Assembly (NCBI GenBank): GCA_025201805.1
Contig: MU619239.1
Span: 335,010-399,009 of the forward strand
Direction of reading: 5' to 3'
Length of the DNA: 64,000 nucleotides
DNA from: Parasitella parasitica
Taxonomy: Eukaryota; Mucoromycota; Mucoromycetes; Mucorales; Mucoraceae
This document shows, piece by piece, positions 21,145 through 36,138 of this stretch (its first letter is position 1; each line of letters starts with the position of its first letter). The notes under the pieces were generated by a model. The model searched no databases and was not told the origin of the DNA. It saw nothing but the letters and a program-made list of their open reading frames with translations. A program made the position numbers and the translations under genes.

Positions 21145-24100
21145 TTACAAATTGTTGCTGCTAAATAAAGATGTCGCATTATTCATATGTTGATGGTGTT
21201 GTAGAGGATGGGTAGGATTGCTGTGGCTAAAAGGCGAAATGTCAATTGCAGCAGGCGGAGAATTATTCAAAGGAAGAGGAGGTGGATGTTGCGGTTGTTG
21301 TTGAACTGCAGTATTCCTCAACATCATTGGATCATACAAAACGACCATGCCATGTTGAGCATGGTTTAAGCATTGGAAACCACTGAGAGGCGATCCTAGT
21401 AAGACCTCGTATAATTCACGAATATCCACTAGAAAATCGCCATATAAATCATTCATCATACAATGCAACTGTACCAATGTATGATATTGCTGACTACCTC
21501 TAAATATATTAGTTTGTGTGATTTCGTTCAACTTTTGATAGGCCACTTTAGCTCTTTCTAATGTCACTGATGGACAATCAGGCTGTATTCGCGTTTGGAA
21601 TTAATTATATGTCCACAAATCAGGCAAGCTTACTTACCGGTGCATCACCAAATAATTTTCCATGGGCGTTGTCAGAAAGAACAGAAGTTGGAGTCCAACC
21701 ATTCGTCCAATTTGGTTGTATTGGCTGTGAGATGGGTTCACTTGAGAAACGTCGATCAAATGTAGGCTGTTGCGCAAATCTAGTGTCGTAATCGTTCACG
21801 GGCGTCATGTTATTTCGAGGTTCACCAAATAAAAAGCTACTAAAGAATGACTTGGGTTCTGTAGAGTCAAACGGCGAGGCAACAGAGGGACGTTTGACAG
21901 CATTAGATGCTGTAATTATAGGATCAGATGGTGCATCATGCAATGGACTGCTTCCAATAGGAATAGATGAAACCCGGCGACCATTGGTGGGCTGTCCAAT
22001 AGGTGCAATCGGTGTAATAGATCGTCGAGAGGATGAACTTGGTTCCAACGGAGAGGTGATGCGATTATTAAACATCCCCATTATTGATGGAGAATTATCG
22101 GATAAAGTGGAAGGAGCTGGGTGGTCTATGGGCGAAGCGTTTAATAAAGAGGATGATAAAGACGTGCCTTGGAGGATATCGAGATGAGAAGGCAAGAACG
22201 AAGGATGCTGTAAATGTGGAGGCGGTCGAATGGGTGTTGTGTTGATAGAAGCAGCATTTGGTTCAACGAAACTAGGTCTACCTGAGCCCACTAAAACATC
22301 AATTAACACTTGTTGTCTATCAGCGGAATCGTCTATAGATGTTGCTGTAGGTGCAATGATTCCTGGAGGCGGAGACGGCGTTTTGTTTGTTTTTGAGGCC
22401 ACTGTGTCTGTCAGTTTGACAATCCTGGCAGGTGAAGGAGCAACGTGTAATTCTGGCTCTGCAACATTTGCTTGTGCCTTCAATTTGACAGTTGCTTCTT
22501 GTTTCAAACATTCTTTTTCTTCTTTTTTCGCCTTTATTTTGTGTGCTTTTTCTCTTTCCAAACGATCATTTTCTTCTTTTTCTGCTTTCATCTTTTGTGC
22601 CTTTTCCTCTTCCAGACGCTCCTTTTGCTCCTTTTCTTCCTTGGCCTTTTGAATATTTTCTTTTGCAATGCGTTCCGTCTCTTCCTTTTCTTTACGCTTT
22701 CTTTCCCTTTCAGCAGCCCGATCTTTTTCTTCTTTAATTCTTCGTTTCTTTTCTTCTTCTTTTCGAAGACGCTCCTCTTCTCTTTGTCGCTTTTCTGCTT
22801 CCTTTTTTAATCGTTCTTGTTCACGTTTTTGTCTAACAATCTCATTCTTCTTTTGCTTTTCCCGTTTTGCGGCTTCTTCCTCGGCCTTCTTCTTGGCTTC
22901 ACGAGCAAGGCGCTCGGTTTCTTGCTGTTGCTTCAATTGCCTGGTCAAAATGCATCTCAGTAAACACAAGGCTTAACACTGGTGTATTTTATGTCAAGAA
23001 AAATACCTCTTTTTATCCTTCTTTTTCTCTCGTTCTATTTGCTTTTTGGCTTCCCGTTCTTCGCGAAGACGGTCCTCTTCTTCAAGTTCTTCCAATAAAC
23101 GCTGCTGACGCTCCTGAGCTACTTTCTCTCTATAAGCTGCAAGTACACGTTGCTCAAACATACGGGCAGCAAATATTTGAAACATACGACGACCTTCTTC
23201 CATTCGTTGTTCTTCGGTACGCGGATCCTGTTTAAAAAGAAAGCTATTTTAATATTGTGAAAGGGTAAGTTTTTTTTTAGAAAACCATATACCTCGTCAT
23301 CATCATCGTCAAATGCATCTTCATCTCCTTCTTCTTCTTGGAGATAGTTGTTGGCAAGGTAGGTTATGTTATCCTCTTTTTGCATTCGTCGTGCAGCAAG
23401 GCGTTCCATCATATCAAGAAATTTTCTTCCGTCATTTTTTAATAAATCGTCAGCCACGGTCAAAATTCCACCTAGAAAATGAGCAAATCAGTACGCAATT
23501 TGGACAACGAGCTAGACATTTCACATACCTTTGACAGTTAAACTGTTCCCAAAACTAAAGTGGTCTCCATTGGCAGAGGCCCTCGAAAGAGCAGTATGAC
23601 GGATATGTGCCATTTCTTCAAAGCGACTTCTTTCAGCATATGTAGCAATAGGAGGACGAGTGATGATTTCGTCGTCATCATCTGCATCCTCAAAGTCTTC
23701 ATCCTCTTCATCCTCTTCGTCATCGTCCTCATCATCGTCGTCATCGTCGTCATCATCGTCATTGTCGTCCTCATCGTCGTCCTCATCATCAAGATCTTCA
23801 TCGTCGAGGTCTTCATCATCTTCGTCCTCTTCGTCGTCGTCCTCTTCGTCCAAGGGGTCTGTATCATCGTAGCCATGGTCATACATTGGATCAGTAGAAA
23901 GATAACCAGCGTGCAAAAGATTTGCTGTACCTCGAGTCTGGCGCTGATGATTGGCATATTGCTCCAATTCTTCGTAATAGGCGTCATACAAAACCTCCAA
24001 TTCATCCTCAATGGCAGCTCTACTTAATTTGAAATTGGTTACAAGGATTTAAAATGAGAGAAATGCTGCAGCAGGCAGCTAAAAAAATTACCTCCTTTTC

Positions 24101-24567
24101 CCACAAACGGAGCAATTGCAGTTGTGTTTCTGCTGTTCTTTCATTTTACGCAACACGGCGTCTTTTTCGACTTTCACTAATGAACGTCTTTCATCTTCGC
24201 CTAATTGCAGCCAAAATTCTCGAATTTTCTGTCGTTCTTCAGTATTATTCGTGATTGACCAAAAATTGTCTTCATCTGACTTGGTATTGTTGTTAGAGGA
24301 AGAGGAAGATGCCGGTTGAGTGTTCAGATGGTCACCGTGTCTGATTACGTGGTGGTTCATCATGGCATCGACCATGTCGGCTTGCGTTTTCGCAGCGAAA
24401 TCAGCAACTTTTTGCTTTGACTTTTTCTTGTACTTTTTCTTCTTTTTAGAGGCACTGGAGGCTGTACAATTTGAGCTCATATCGTTGCTGGGTATGCTTG
24501 ATGGAGTAGTAGCACTGGTGTTGGGGGATTGAGTGGGCTTTGAGAGTAACTGCATAGACTTTGTCAT
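21145..24567 (-). CDS. NST1: Stress response protein NST1 homologue
   Basis: Minus-strand exons are 24092-24567, 23529-24019, 23293-23471, 23007-23227, 21638-22940 and 21145-21582, giving 1035 aa. Landmarks in order: a Lys-rich block ([13 protein letters not shown]); the NST1 core [20 protein letters not shown] and CNCSVCGKR; a conserved [20 protein letters not shown] after the first intron; an Asp/Glu tract of about 50 residues; [19 protein letters not shown]; a long Lys/Glu/Arg coiled coil typical of NST1; then a Ser/Pro-rich tail. NST1 is a cytoplasmic factor linked in yeast to salt tolerance and P-body formation, with no enzymatic domain. The acidic tract comes from a GAT/GAC-type microsatellite (sense strand) at 23680-23860, a likely length-polymorphic site. 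A 5'-untranslated intron may end at the TTCAG just before the ATG. Confidence 0.93.
23680..23860 (-). repeat. Trinucleotide microsatellite coding for an acidic tract
   Basis: Imperfect GAT/GAC/GAG/GAA repeats read on the minus strand encode a nearly pure Asp/Glu run inside NST1. On the other strand it produces an artefactual poly-Ser open frame. Confidence 0.9.
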
Positions 24568-26112
24568 AAGCCTGAATAGCCAAATGAAACAAAGGTCAAT
24601 AAATAATTTTAAATCAAAAGACAAGGCCCTTTTTTTTTGCAATTATAAAAAAGAATATAGTGGAAATTACAAATACAAGCGACTTTTCTTTGTCTTTGTA
24701 ACTGGTCTCTTTGAAGTCGTAGTGGATGAGATAAGAAAGAAAGAAAGTGAAATGCGTAGAAAGTTGACAATTACCCTTTTTTTTCCAAGCCTTTTTAAAA
24801 ATATACGAAAGAAAGAAGAGGAAAGAAGAAAAAAGATTGTTTCCTGACCACAACCTCATCAGAAGAAGCCTACAGGCAAATTAAAAACTCCTCCATATTC
24901 CATGAGAACCTTTTAAGCCAATGGATGGGAATCTTGTGACGCTGCTAGCTGGTTGATGATCATTGAATAACCAAAGACATGCGCAAATCCAGGGCATTGA
25001 ATTGAGCAGCATAGCTCTTTCGATTATAAATTTCAACATCAAGAGGTATGCAATGCGGCTACTTCCATTCCAAATCTGATTGCCCACTGCTGCAAACAGA
25101 TGTAGTCTTCTTACACTTGTAGGAGTGTTTGTGAATGCCGGGAAACATAACATTTATGAAAGTGAAATCTTACTGTTCGATGTGCAAGGCAGATATATTC
25201 GAAGTTGTACTGCTTTCATACTTGCTATAGATATGTATGCGGTTAGAAACTAACCTCACATCAAGGGTAACTATTGAATTTGTCAATGAGACACAACTTG
25301 GTCCATCTAACACACATTCTATCTAGTATAACAGGAATTTGTTGTTTTGTAAAGGACATCCAACCTTTCTGGATGAATTCCAAGTAGCAAGAAGATTCGA
25401 CAAAACCAAGTCTCTTTTATTTAGAATTACTATACCTGATAATATATCCACTTGCAAATGCATATTTGTAACACTGACAGGCTGTAATTGTCATCTGAGG
25501 GGGTCATTTTTTTCCAGTGACACGCACACAACAGAGAAGTGCAGTTTCTTACAAGTAACATTCATAAGCTCATTACGTTTGCCGAATGTCTGAATAGTTT
25601 TGCGTACGAGAATATGCGTTTGTTATGACTAAAACGCAGCACACATTTTCGTTACGACATTACTAGCCAAACCATTGGTAAGAAAGTCGATCTTGCTGAT
25701 TTCCCTAACAACGAAAACCTTAACTTTATTGCAGTATATGATCCGATGCAGAAGAATTCTTTGCACGATCGAGCAAAAACCATGTCAAAAGGAAACAAAC
25801 TGATAAAGTATAACATAATACGTTAAATTATTTTTAGCGCTATTGAGAGTATATTGATTATACTTGTTTTGAAAGGAGTTGATAGAAAAGTCTCCTATCA
25901 TTGTATAAATTCGTTCTGTGGCGTAATTTTTGTGAAAAAACAAAGAAGAGTAATGCCATTCTCGAATAGCAAAAAAAAACGTTAGGTGTGGATCCGAGTA
26001 AAGATAATTTTCTTTTTATAGTTTTTAGTTAAATAAATACTGTCATGGAAAATCAGAATATATAGAGTAGATATTGCATGTAGATATATATATATATATT
26101 TGTATATATCAT
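24568..26112. other. Intergenic region, possibly with a decayed coding fragment
   Basis: The part next to NST1 (to about 24860) is CT-rich on the minus strand, as expected for its leader and promoter. Plus-strand open stretches at 25339-25593 and about 25625-25826 have a protein-like look, the latter containing KKVDLADFPNNENLNF, but they lack a coherent start or splice model and a recognised family. They may be remnants of a broken gene. A TA repeat sits near 26086. Confidence 0.45.
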
Positions 26113-27376
26113 TTATCTAGTATGAGGAACGGATGGAGCCTCATTAGGAACATGTCTTGACACCTTTCTGCTGAGATCATAATCGTTTTCGTCTGGTACA
26201 TTGCGTCCATTGCTTGTTGTTGAAGTCGAAGCAGGAATCATTGGTTCTTGCGGCTGTGCATAATAGACATCATGTGAATATGCAGTAGTGTTGTTATTGT
26301 TGTTGTTGTTGTCGTAAGTACTATTGTAGGGCTGATTGTACACATTGCCATAATACGAATCTTGAGGTGGCGAATGTGCTCCATCGTACCCAGCGTACTG
26401 CGGTTCATCAAACGCTGGGTTGTAGGCCTGGACAAATGGTCTGGGCTTAATAACCTGCGAAGACGGTGTGCTCATGGATAATGGCCTGCTGCCTGGTACA
26501 CTATTGTTGTCCGAGATCACAGTTGGTGTTCCATATGTACTGTAGTCGTTTCCAAAAGGATGTGGGCCCATTTCAACTCCTCCGCTCGTGTCTCCAGCTG
26601 CTGATCCATATGATGTATCTTTGTTTTTGTTGCGACGACGTCTTGTTAGTATAATGACGATAAAACCTAAAAATAAAGCGTTTATCAGTATATATGTCAA
26701 GTATGTAATAGATGAAACATTCAGTTTTACCTATCAGAACAATGGCAGATACACCGCCAACAACACCGCCTGCAATAGCGCCAACATTACTTGGTCCACC
26801 ATCCTCTCCTGTTGGTAGACCAGGTATGGCTGTAGCGACATGAGTTATATAGCTACTGTAAGAAGTCGATGTGTAAGTACGAACAACCGTGCCTGAGGTT
26901 GTTACAGTGACAACAGGGACGGGTGAAGATGTAATAATTTCTTTTGTTGTAGTTATAACAGGCGGCGTAGTGGATTTAATGGGCGGCGCGCTGGTTGGAG
27001 TGGAGATCGGGGGGGTTGTGGTGTTTCCTGGAGGAGTTGTAGTATCTACAGGACGAGTAGAGGATGATGAGGTTGTGCTTTCTATATGTGAGGAGCTTAT
27101 GGTATCGCTCGTCCTACCGTTCGATGTGGTACTGGTAACAGGAGGATCCGTAGTAATGGGATTAGACGTTGTAGATGTAACAGGTTCCTACAAGACACAA
27201 ATATGTCAGTACTTTATCCAATGCCTATTTTATCTTGTATATATTATTATTACCGCTGTGGTTGAAGTTATAGAAACGACGTCTGTAGTAGAAGAGGGAG
27301 GTACTTGGCTTGTGCTAGGATTTGCATCCGGTGTAGATTCGGGTCTCCCAACAGTGACGGATACGCTATAGTCCAT
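26113..27376 (-). CDS. Ser/Thr-rich (mucin-like) single-pass membrane protein
   Basis: Minus-strand exons 27254-27376, 26731-27187 and 26113-26666 give 377 aa. Residues 1 to about 165 are very rich in Ser, Thr and Pro, as in heavily O-glycosylated cell-surface proteins. One membrane helix follows (AIAGGVVGGVSAIVLIGFIV, about 175-200), interrupted by intron 2 after VLI. A stop-transfer RRRRNKNK comes next, then a 160-residue cytoplasmic tail rich in Tyr, Asn, Pro and Ser, including an Asn run from AAC/AAT repeats. The layout resembles fungal wall-stress sensors and signalling mucins, but no WSC or other named domain is present. No signal peptide is seen at the chosen ATG, so either it inserts through its single helix or an upstream exon was missed. 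Confidence 0.82.
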
Positions 27377-27686
27377 GATTTGATGTAATGTGAAATAAAG
27401 ATAAAAGAGAAAGAATAACGACAGATGGGTACGAAAAAAGGGCTTTTTATTGCAAGATCAGCATTGATTTCATCGGGCTGACTCTTTTAAATGTAACGCC
27501 TTTTCCTGATCACTCGCTGTGTAACACAAATACATTTCAAAGAGCCTTCTTTGTTTATGAGACACGAAGAACGAGTCAGTAAAAACTGATCCCTTAAAAT
27601 GAAAATTCCAATGCGAAGACTCCTTTCGCAAGAAATATACATATATATATATATAGTGAACAGGCTTTTTTGCCCTCCTGAATTCT
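27377..27686. other. Promoter interval of the mucin-like gene
   Basis: These 310 bp lie between the TAN1 stop and the mucin-like gene start, both on the minus strand. It contains a TA dinucleotide run at about 27641-27656 and pyrimidine-rich sense-strand DNA just before the ATG. No further gene was seen. Confidence 0.5.
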
Positions 27687-28884
27687 CTATTTTATTTCAA
27701 CATCTTGAATTTCATCCACCTTGACATTGGTAGTCTCCATCTCGGCCTTTTTAGTATCCGTGGACCCACCGCTCTGTTTGTTTGATCCAAGAATGCTTTC
27801 TACGTTATATTTTTTCAATTCGTTAAAATCATCTACGACTGATAACATGCACACGGTCTGCAAAGTACAGCTATTCATTATTACTTGCTCTAATCTCCGT
27901 CGCATATTGACATTACCTGACAGACTTCAGCAATGATAGTTAAATCGGGATCCTGTAAATCAACATTATGTCCAGGCCCAACAGTAGCAGCTAAAGCGTT
28001 GATAATACTCATGCGATCAATTTTTGTGCAATTACGCACTCTACATACAACAGCAAACTAACATAAAAGATGAATAATTTGCTCAAGTTGAATGGTAATC
28101 GGCATACTTTTCTAGGAATCAAATTTCCCTCGCTGTCTTTTTGACAAAAATGAGGTTCGAATAATGCCTTGGCAGCGACTTCAATGTCTCCAATATGAGC
28201 ATTACAGGTTTTCTCAACTGGGAGGAATCTAGAAATGTATCTAGTCATGAATTTTGGAGTTTCTTTCAGCTCTGTCAGCATGCGATGAACCAGTTTAGAC
28301 GGATTTACTGGAGGATTGATTCTAATAAAAGCAACTAGACAAGTTGCAGTAAGTAAGCCGTTGCTAAGCAACTATTATCGTGAGCAAGGTTTACCACAAT
28401 CAGTTGCTGTTGTAATGTTGCTATATCGCTTTTTGGCTGCAGGTTTTTTCAATGAAGCAACTTCTTTAGCAATTGAAGCTTCCAGGTCAAGCTCCTCATC
28501 ATCAGAGCCGTCTGATGAGTCACTTGTTTCCTGGGGATATAACTCATCACCATACTATCAATTCTTGATCCGTTAAAAAAGCCCTAAACACTCGAAAGCT
28601 CTTACAAAAATACATGACTTACTCTAGCTAAAACGTCTAAGGCTTCTTTTACTGCACGGTTTTCTTTACCGCGAGAGCACATTATAAGCACACCTGCCAT
28701 ACCAGGAGTTACATTGAACTTATTGTAGTGGCTTTTTGTGGATTTTTCCTATGTTTAGATTCTAAATACACAACATCTGAAAGAAAGAAACCCTCCCCCA
28801 CCTTAGATCACAAACCTTCATACAATGATAAACCTTTTGCTTCTTCTTCTTGTTTCCTCCGTTACTACTTGCTCGTTTAGACAT
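27687..28884 (-). CDS. TAN1: tRNA acetyltransferase adaptor TAN1 (THUMP domain)
   Basis: Minus-strand exons are 28816-28884, 28623-28748, 28395-28554, 28108-28334, 27917-28057 and 27687-27857, giving 297 aa. Tan1/THUMPD1 binds tRNA through a THUMP domain and guides the acetyltransferase Kre33/NAT10 to form ac4C at position 12 of tRNA-Ser and tRNA-Leu. Seen here are the basic N-terminus (KRASSNGGNKKKKQK), the family motif TPGMAGVLIMCSRGKENRA, a variable acidic insert, then FLPVEKTCNAHIGDIEVAA, followed by FAVVCRVRNC, GPGHNVDL, AEVCQ and CMLSVVDDFNELKKYNVESI. These match the family from end to end. The last ~25 residues are unconserved. All five introns are short GT-AG; the last has an early AATAG and I chose the TTTGCAG acceptor that restores CQTVCMLSV. 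Confidence 0.95.
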
Positions 28885-30518
28885 TATCGTATAGTGTCAA
28901 GAGACCTTTGACAATACGACAGAAAGAAAAAAAATTAGATCTCTAGACAATCAATCAGAAAGGTCACAGGTACAGACTGCTCTTTATGTAAATAATACTC
29001 GCATATTTTTAATGAGTTTCAGTACTTGCTTAGGTTCATAGCTACCAAGCCATATAAAGATATAAATATTTTTTAGTGGCGAAGGCTATTGCCATGTTTT
29101 TATGGTAGTTTATAGGTATCGCTTACATTTCTCAAGTAGCATTCTACAGTTAAAAATGTATTCATTCTCCGACATTACAACGGCCCCCCAATGGCTTCAT
29201 TTTGGATCGATTCGACACAAAACAATGTTTTCTCGATGATTACTCAAAATTTCTTATAGTTAGCATCCATATCTCATTAATGATCATAGATACTATATTT
29301 GATTTTGTATTTAGTGGTACTATTAGTTTATTATTTTGGTATCAAAAATTGCATGTTATTTAGCGAAATTCGAAATCCCTTTTTTCGTCAATTCATCTAA
29401 ATTCGACTTACTTCGCTTTTAAAATAAACATTGAATGTGTTCACTGTGTCCAGGGGCTCATTTTGAATTAATGCTTGCCATAACAAAATATGTTACTTTT
29501 GGCCCTAAAAACTCAAAACACTGATTTTGATGGGTTGCCCATGAGGGGTACCTCATGGTTTTTGATCGAATTTTTCAAAATACCAAAAACTAGAGGAAAA
29601 GTGATAGCCAACAAGTGTGAAATGAGAGCAATTATTTGGCGTAATTTTCACCGCCGGATATGGCCTAGAAAGTGAACTAGCAGCATCTAGAAGTTCTCAA
29701 ATTATAACTGTTTTCCATTGATTGCAGCAGAAATGACACACGAAAGGCTGCCGAAAAACTATTAAAAAACAATATAGGAAGAAAATCACTTACGAAAATC
29801 TGATACAAGTATTTTACTTGGATAGGATTAGACGAGATACATATAATCAAATATAATGTTATTAAACCCCACACTTCTAGTTGATGGTGCCTGGAATCTT
29901 GATCTTTTGAAGCTCTAAATGCAACCGGTATCTCCTATTCTTTCGACTGTAAAAGTGTCCTATCTTAATATTGGCAATTCCAAATGAATGCTTGGATTTA
30001 TTATGTATCATTGATTTATTAAATTAAATATGCAGTAGAGTGCATACATCATTTCTCATGGTGCCCTTCAAGATATATTGAAAGATATTTATTCAGATGC
30101 GCTGGTTGCTGACACGCATGCTTTGATATATTAAGAATATATGCTACTTGTACAACCTGAAAAAACATGCTCTTTCATATAAAAATGAATCAGCATATGC
30201 GGGCTAAAAGGAAATTGGATCAAGGTTTTTCAATTCATCAAACTTGCACTCTGCGAATGTTAATCTCTACTTTTAATATATCATTCATTGCCTTTCTTTT
30301 CTTGAAAACCATAATGTTCTTGTTCTCTGATCGAATTTTGGCATGGGGCTACTTGGTGCCATTAACGGTTTACAATATCTCATACTATTGGATAAGATGC
30401 AAACAGTGGCTGAGACAAGGGATTAGAGGATATATAAAAAGTCTCCTTGAATATTTTTTTTTAATAATTTTCTTTATCCATTTTATTTATTTATTTTTTG
30501 GAAATACCTTTGAATAAA
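28885..30518. other. Divergent intergenic region between TAN1 and DBP2
   Basis: This 1.6-kb interval holds the promoters of TAN1 (-) and DBP2 (+) and the first copy of the 550-bp repeat. A TATATAAAAA element lies near 30430, about 85 bases before the DBP2 start. A 116-codon hydrophobic open frame ending one base before the DBP2 ATG is judged spurious. Confidence 0.6.
29153..29715 (+). repeat. 550-bp dispersed repeat, copy 1
   Basis: From about 29166 to 29715 this is base-for-base identical, as far as I can read, to 33331-33880 in the same orientation, offset 4165 bp. The outer ~15 bases on each side are similar but not identical. It contains an identical 61-codon open frame (29490-29675) and a small inverted repeat CCATGAGG-GGTA-CCTCATGG at 29539-29558. 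No terminal inverted repeats or clear target-site duplication were found, so the class is unknown. Confidence 0.93.
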
Positions 30519-33052
<2,534 letters not shown>

Positions 33053-34514
33053 TTCTGCTTTTTTCCTCTTATCCATTTCATCATTGTTTTCGACTACTTT
33101 CTAGACTTTTATCCCTATTTAATTTTCTTCCACATGTTAAATATAAATAATCTGCTATCGCTTTTTCTTTGCTTTTTTTTTATTTAAATAAAACACTCTA
33201 CTCATGAACTTGCATCTGCAATAGGTTCTCTTTTAAAAATTGTTGTTCGTGGAATGCAACGGCTTTTACACTACAATGAATCCTTTTTTGTTTTGGTAAA
33301 GCATTACAGTGGGTTGAAAAATGCATTCACTCTCCGACATTACAACGGCCCCCCAATGGCTTCATTTTGGATCGATTCGACACAAAACAATGTTTTCTCG
33401 ATGATTACTCAAAATTTCTTATAGTTAGCATCCATATCTCATTAATGATCATAGATACTATATTTGATTTTGTATTTAGTGGTACTATTAGTTTATTATT
33501 TTGGTATCAAAAATTGCATGTTATTTAGCGAAATTCGAAATCCCTTTTTTCGTCAATTCATCTAAATTCGACTTACTTCGCTTTTAAAATAAACATTGAA
33601 TGTGTTCACTGTGTCCAGGGGCTCATTTTGAATTAATGCTTGCCATAACAAAATATGTTACTTTTGGCCCTAAAAACTCAAAACACTGATTTTGATGGGT
33701 TGCCCATGAGGGGTACCTCATGGTTTTTGATCGAATTTTTCAAAATACCAAAAACTAGAGGAAAAGTGATAGCCAACAAGTGTGAAATGAGAGCAATTAT
33801 TTGGCGTAATTTTCACCGCCGGATATGGCCTAGAAAGTGAACTAGCAGCATCTAGAAGTTCTCAAATTATAACTGTTTTCTACTGATCGCAATGATGAAT
33901 ACAAACCACTAACAGACTAGAAAACTAAAATAGTGTCAAATATGATTCAAATGACTCAGATGTAATGGTAATGAATTCAAAGCGATTGGCTTCAGAACCT
34001 GCAATTTTAATTTTTTGACGGTTTAAGCGCACTTATAGTAACCTTAAAAACTTCTTGGCGTGAGTTTCATGTAGTTGTATTGCTTTGATATCGGGTACCT
34101 CAATTGTTTTTTTGTGTACATAGATATTGCTTCTCATATTTAATAATTTGTCAAATTTCATAGGTTTCTTCGGGATATAATAGCAACAATAGTAAATAAT
34201 CCAGGAACCTGTACTTGATATGCCACGGAAAATGCTGCTTGACTGTTTAGGTGAAATTGAACTAATTCGGTATATTCATTAAATAGTAGTATTCCAGACT
34301 GTCTCAATGTCAGTCATATTGCTGTATATCTGGCACTTTTATGTGCCCTTTCTGTATCGTTTCGTTCTTTGGCGGAAGCAAGACAAAGGTCTACGACGCT
34401 GAGTATAAAAGCCCACATATTGATAGATTTGTGTTGCAGGGGGGGATCCGGGCTGTATGACCAATAATGCTCAATTAAATAGTTTTCTACAGTTCTTTTG
34501 TTCGCTTCTACAAC
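33053..34514. other. Intergenic region between DBP2 and ATP23
   Basis: Holds the DBP2 3' region, repeat copy 2 and the ATP23 promoter. A run of seven G occurs at 34440-34446, about 70 bases before ATP23. Nothing else is recognised. Confidence 0.6.
33318..33880 (+). repeat. 550-bp dispersed repeat, copy 2
   Basis: Identical to copy 1 in its core (33331-33880), including the 61-codon open frame at 33655-33840. It lies about 270 bases downstream of the DBP2 stop, so the two copies bracket the whole helicase gene as direct repeats. Outer edges differ by scattered substitutions. Confidence 0.93.
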
Positions 34515-35263
34515 ATGTCAAATCCTACCGAGAATACTGAAGCGCCACCTGTATCTCTGAAAGAGATGAAGAGATTTGAAAAATGGACAAAGTCGTTGCA
34601 GTACATTACAGGACTTGGAATAACAGAAAATGAAAGGCGAGAATTCAAAAAACGTCTTGATGTTGAACTTGAAGAATACCAGTGTAATCAATGTGAAGTT
34701 TGGAGAGATAATCTGCTTAAAAATAGCCCTCCAGTGCGGTTTATGGTCGATCAGCTCAAGAAACTAGATAAAAATATGACAAAGGAGGACTTTCTATGTA
34801 TGCCTTGCGACGAAGCCAGATCTGGTGGATTTTCACCAGTTGTGGGTATTTTGTTGTGTCAAAATAAAATTGCAACAAAGACTATGCAAGAGCATACGAT
34901 GGTTCATGAGATGGTCCACATGTATGACCACCATAAATTCAATGTAGACTGGAACAATTTGAAACACCAAGCTTGTAGCGAAGTAAGTGGCAATAGGTTC
35001 CATACTTAACAGGAAAAGGCAGACTAAAACTGAATTTATAGATTCGAGCAGCCAGTTTAAGTGGAGATTGCCGTTGGACAAGAGAGGTTCAAAGAGGTTT
35101 CTTTACGTTCACCAAACAGCACCAAGCATGTGTTAAAAGAAGAGCCGTCATCTCAGTAACCGAAAATCCCAACTGCAAAGACAAAGAAGAAGCTAAACGC
35201 GCAGTATCCAGTGTATTCGATAGCTGTTTTGCTGACACTCGACCTTTTGATGAAATTTATTAA
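34515..35263 (+). CDS. ATP23: Mitochondrial inner membrane protease ATP23
   Basis: Exons 34515-34982 and 35042-35263 give 229 aa, the usual family length. Atp23 is an intermembrane-space metalloprotease that matures Atp6 and assists F1Fo-ATP synthase assembly; it also degrades proteins such as Ups1. The zinc-protease motif HEMVH is at residues 131-135 within [11 protein letters not shown]. Family cysteine motifs are present: [52 protein letters not shown] and [15 protein letters not shown] at the end. These cysteines form disulfides in the intermembrane space. There is no classical presequence, as expected for Mia40-type import. The 59-nt intron falls right after ACSE. Confidence 0.96.
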
Positions 35264-35414
35264 AAAACCTCGTTACACCACTGTCCTAATGACGCGACCT
35301 TGCTTTTCTCCTTTTTATTTTGCTATACAACACTTATTTAAATAGACTCTCTCTTTCCTAACGTATTCCCTTTTTCTCTTTCTCTTTCTCTATCTTTTAA
35401 TAAAAATCAGGAAA

Positions 35415-36138
35415 ATGACCACTGCTAGTCCTTATAGCGCACAAGGCGTCCAAACAAAGCTCAAGGAGGTGCTTGCTACCCTTGATGCTCAGTTATCTGA
35501 ATTCAAATATGCCAATGAATTTGAACAGAAGACTGGTGTCCCTAAGAGCTATGTCGCTCTTGGTGCTGCTGGCATCGCTTTCTTGATGGTTTTCTTCAAT
35601 TTGGCTGGACAGCTCTTGACAAATGCCATTTCTTGGGTCTATCCTGGTAAGTAACATGGTGTGTACTGTTGTGTTTTATCTAAAGCTAAGCGTCATACAT
35701 TACTTGTAGCCTACGCTTCCTTCAAGGCTATTGAATCTCCTGACAAGGCTGACGACAAGCAATGGTTAACTTACTGGACCGTTATTGGCTTTATTCAAAT
35801 GATTGAATACTTTTCTGATATTCTCCTTTTCTGGTTCCCCTTCTACTATCTTTTCAAGACTCTGATTGTTCTCTATTTGGCTTTGCCTCAATTCAGAGTA
35901 AGTGTATTTTCTGTATTTGATGGATGAATTAGATATATAAATGGGGGGGTTAGATGCATTTGATAGAATATTATTGTGTGTGCTAATTCTATATCAATCA
36001 TGTTAGGGTGCTGAGACTCTCTATGTTCGCTTCCTCCGTCCTTATCTTCTTAACGCTCAAGATGGTATTGACGCCAAGGCTGAAAAGCTCAAGGCAAAGA
36101 TTAGCGAGTTTTCTGGTGATGCCAATAAGACTGACTAA
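35415..36138 (+). CDS. YOP1: ER-shaping protein Yop1 (REEP5/DP1 family)
   Basis: Exons 35415-35646, 35710-35897 and 36007-36138 give 183 aa, matching the family. Yop1 inserts hydrophobic hairpins into the outer leaflet and, with reticulons, generates tubular endoplasmic reticulum. The TB2/DP1/HVA22 domain is clear: KTGVPKSYVALGA, a first hydrophobic pair, the hallmark YASFKAIESPDKADDKQWLT, YWTVIGFIQMIEYFSD, a second hydrophobic pair and RFLRPYLLNAQ. A charged amphipathic tail follows. The upstream 100 bases are strongly CT-rich, typical of a highly expressed fungal promoter or leader. Introns are 63 and 109 nt. Confidence 0.96.

Noticed and set aside
23660-23872. Plus-strand poly-Ser protein of 70 aa and other long plus frames opposite NST1
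   Set aside because: They are antisense shadows of the acidic and coiled-coil codons of NST1.
30167-30517. 116-codon hydrophobic frame just before DBP2
   Set aside because: AT-rich composition, overlaps the expected promoter and leader, and no family match.
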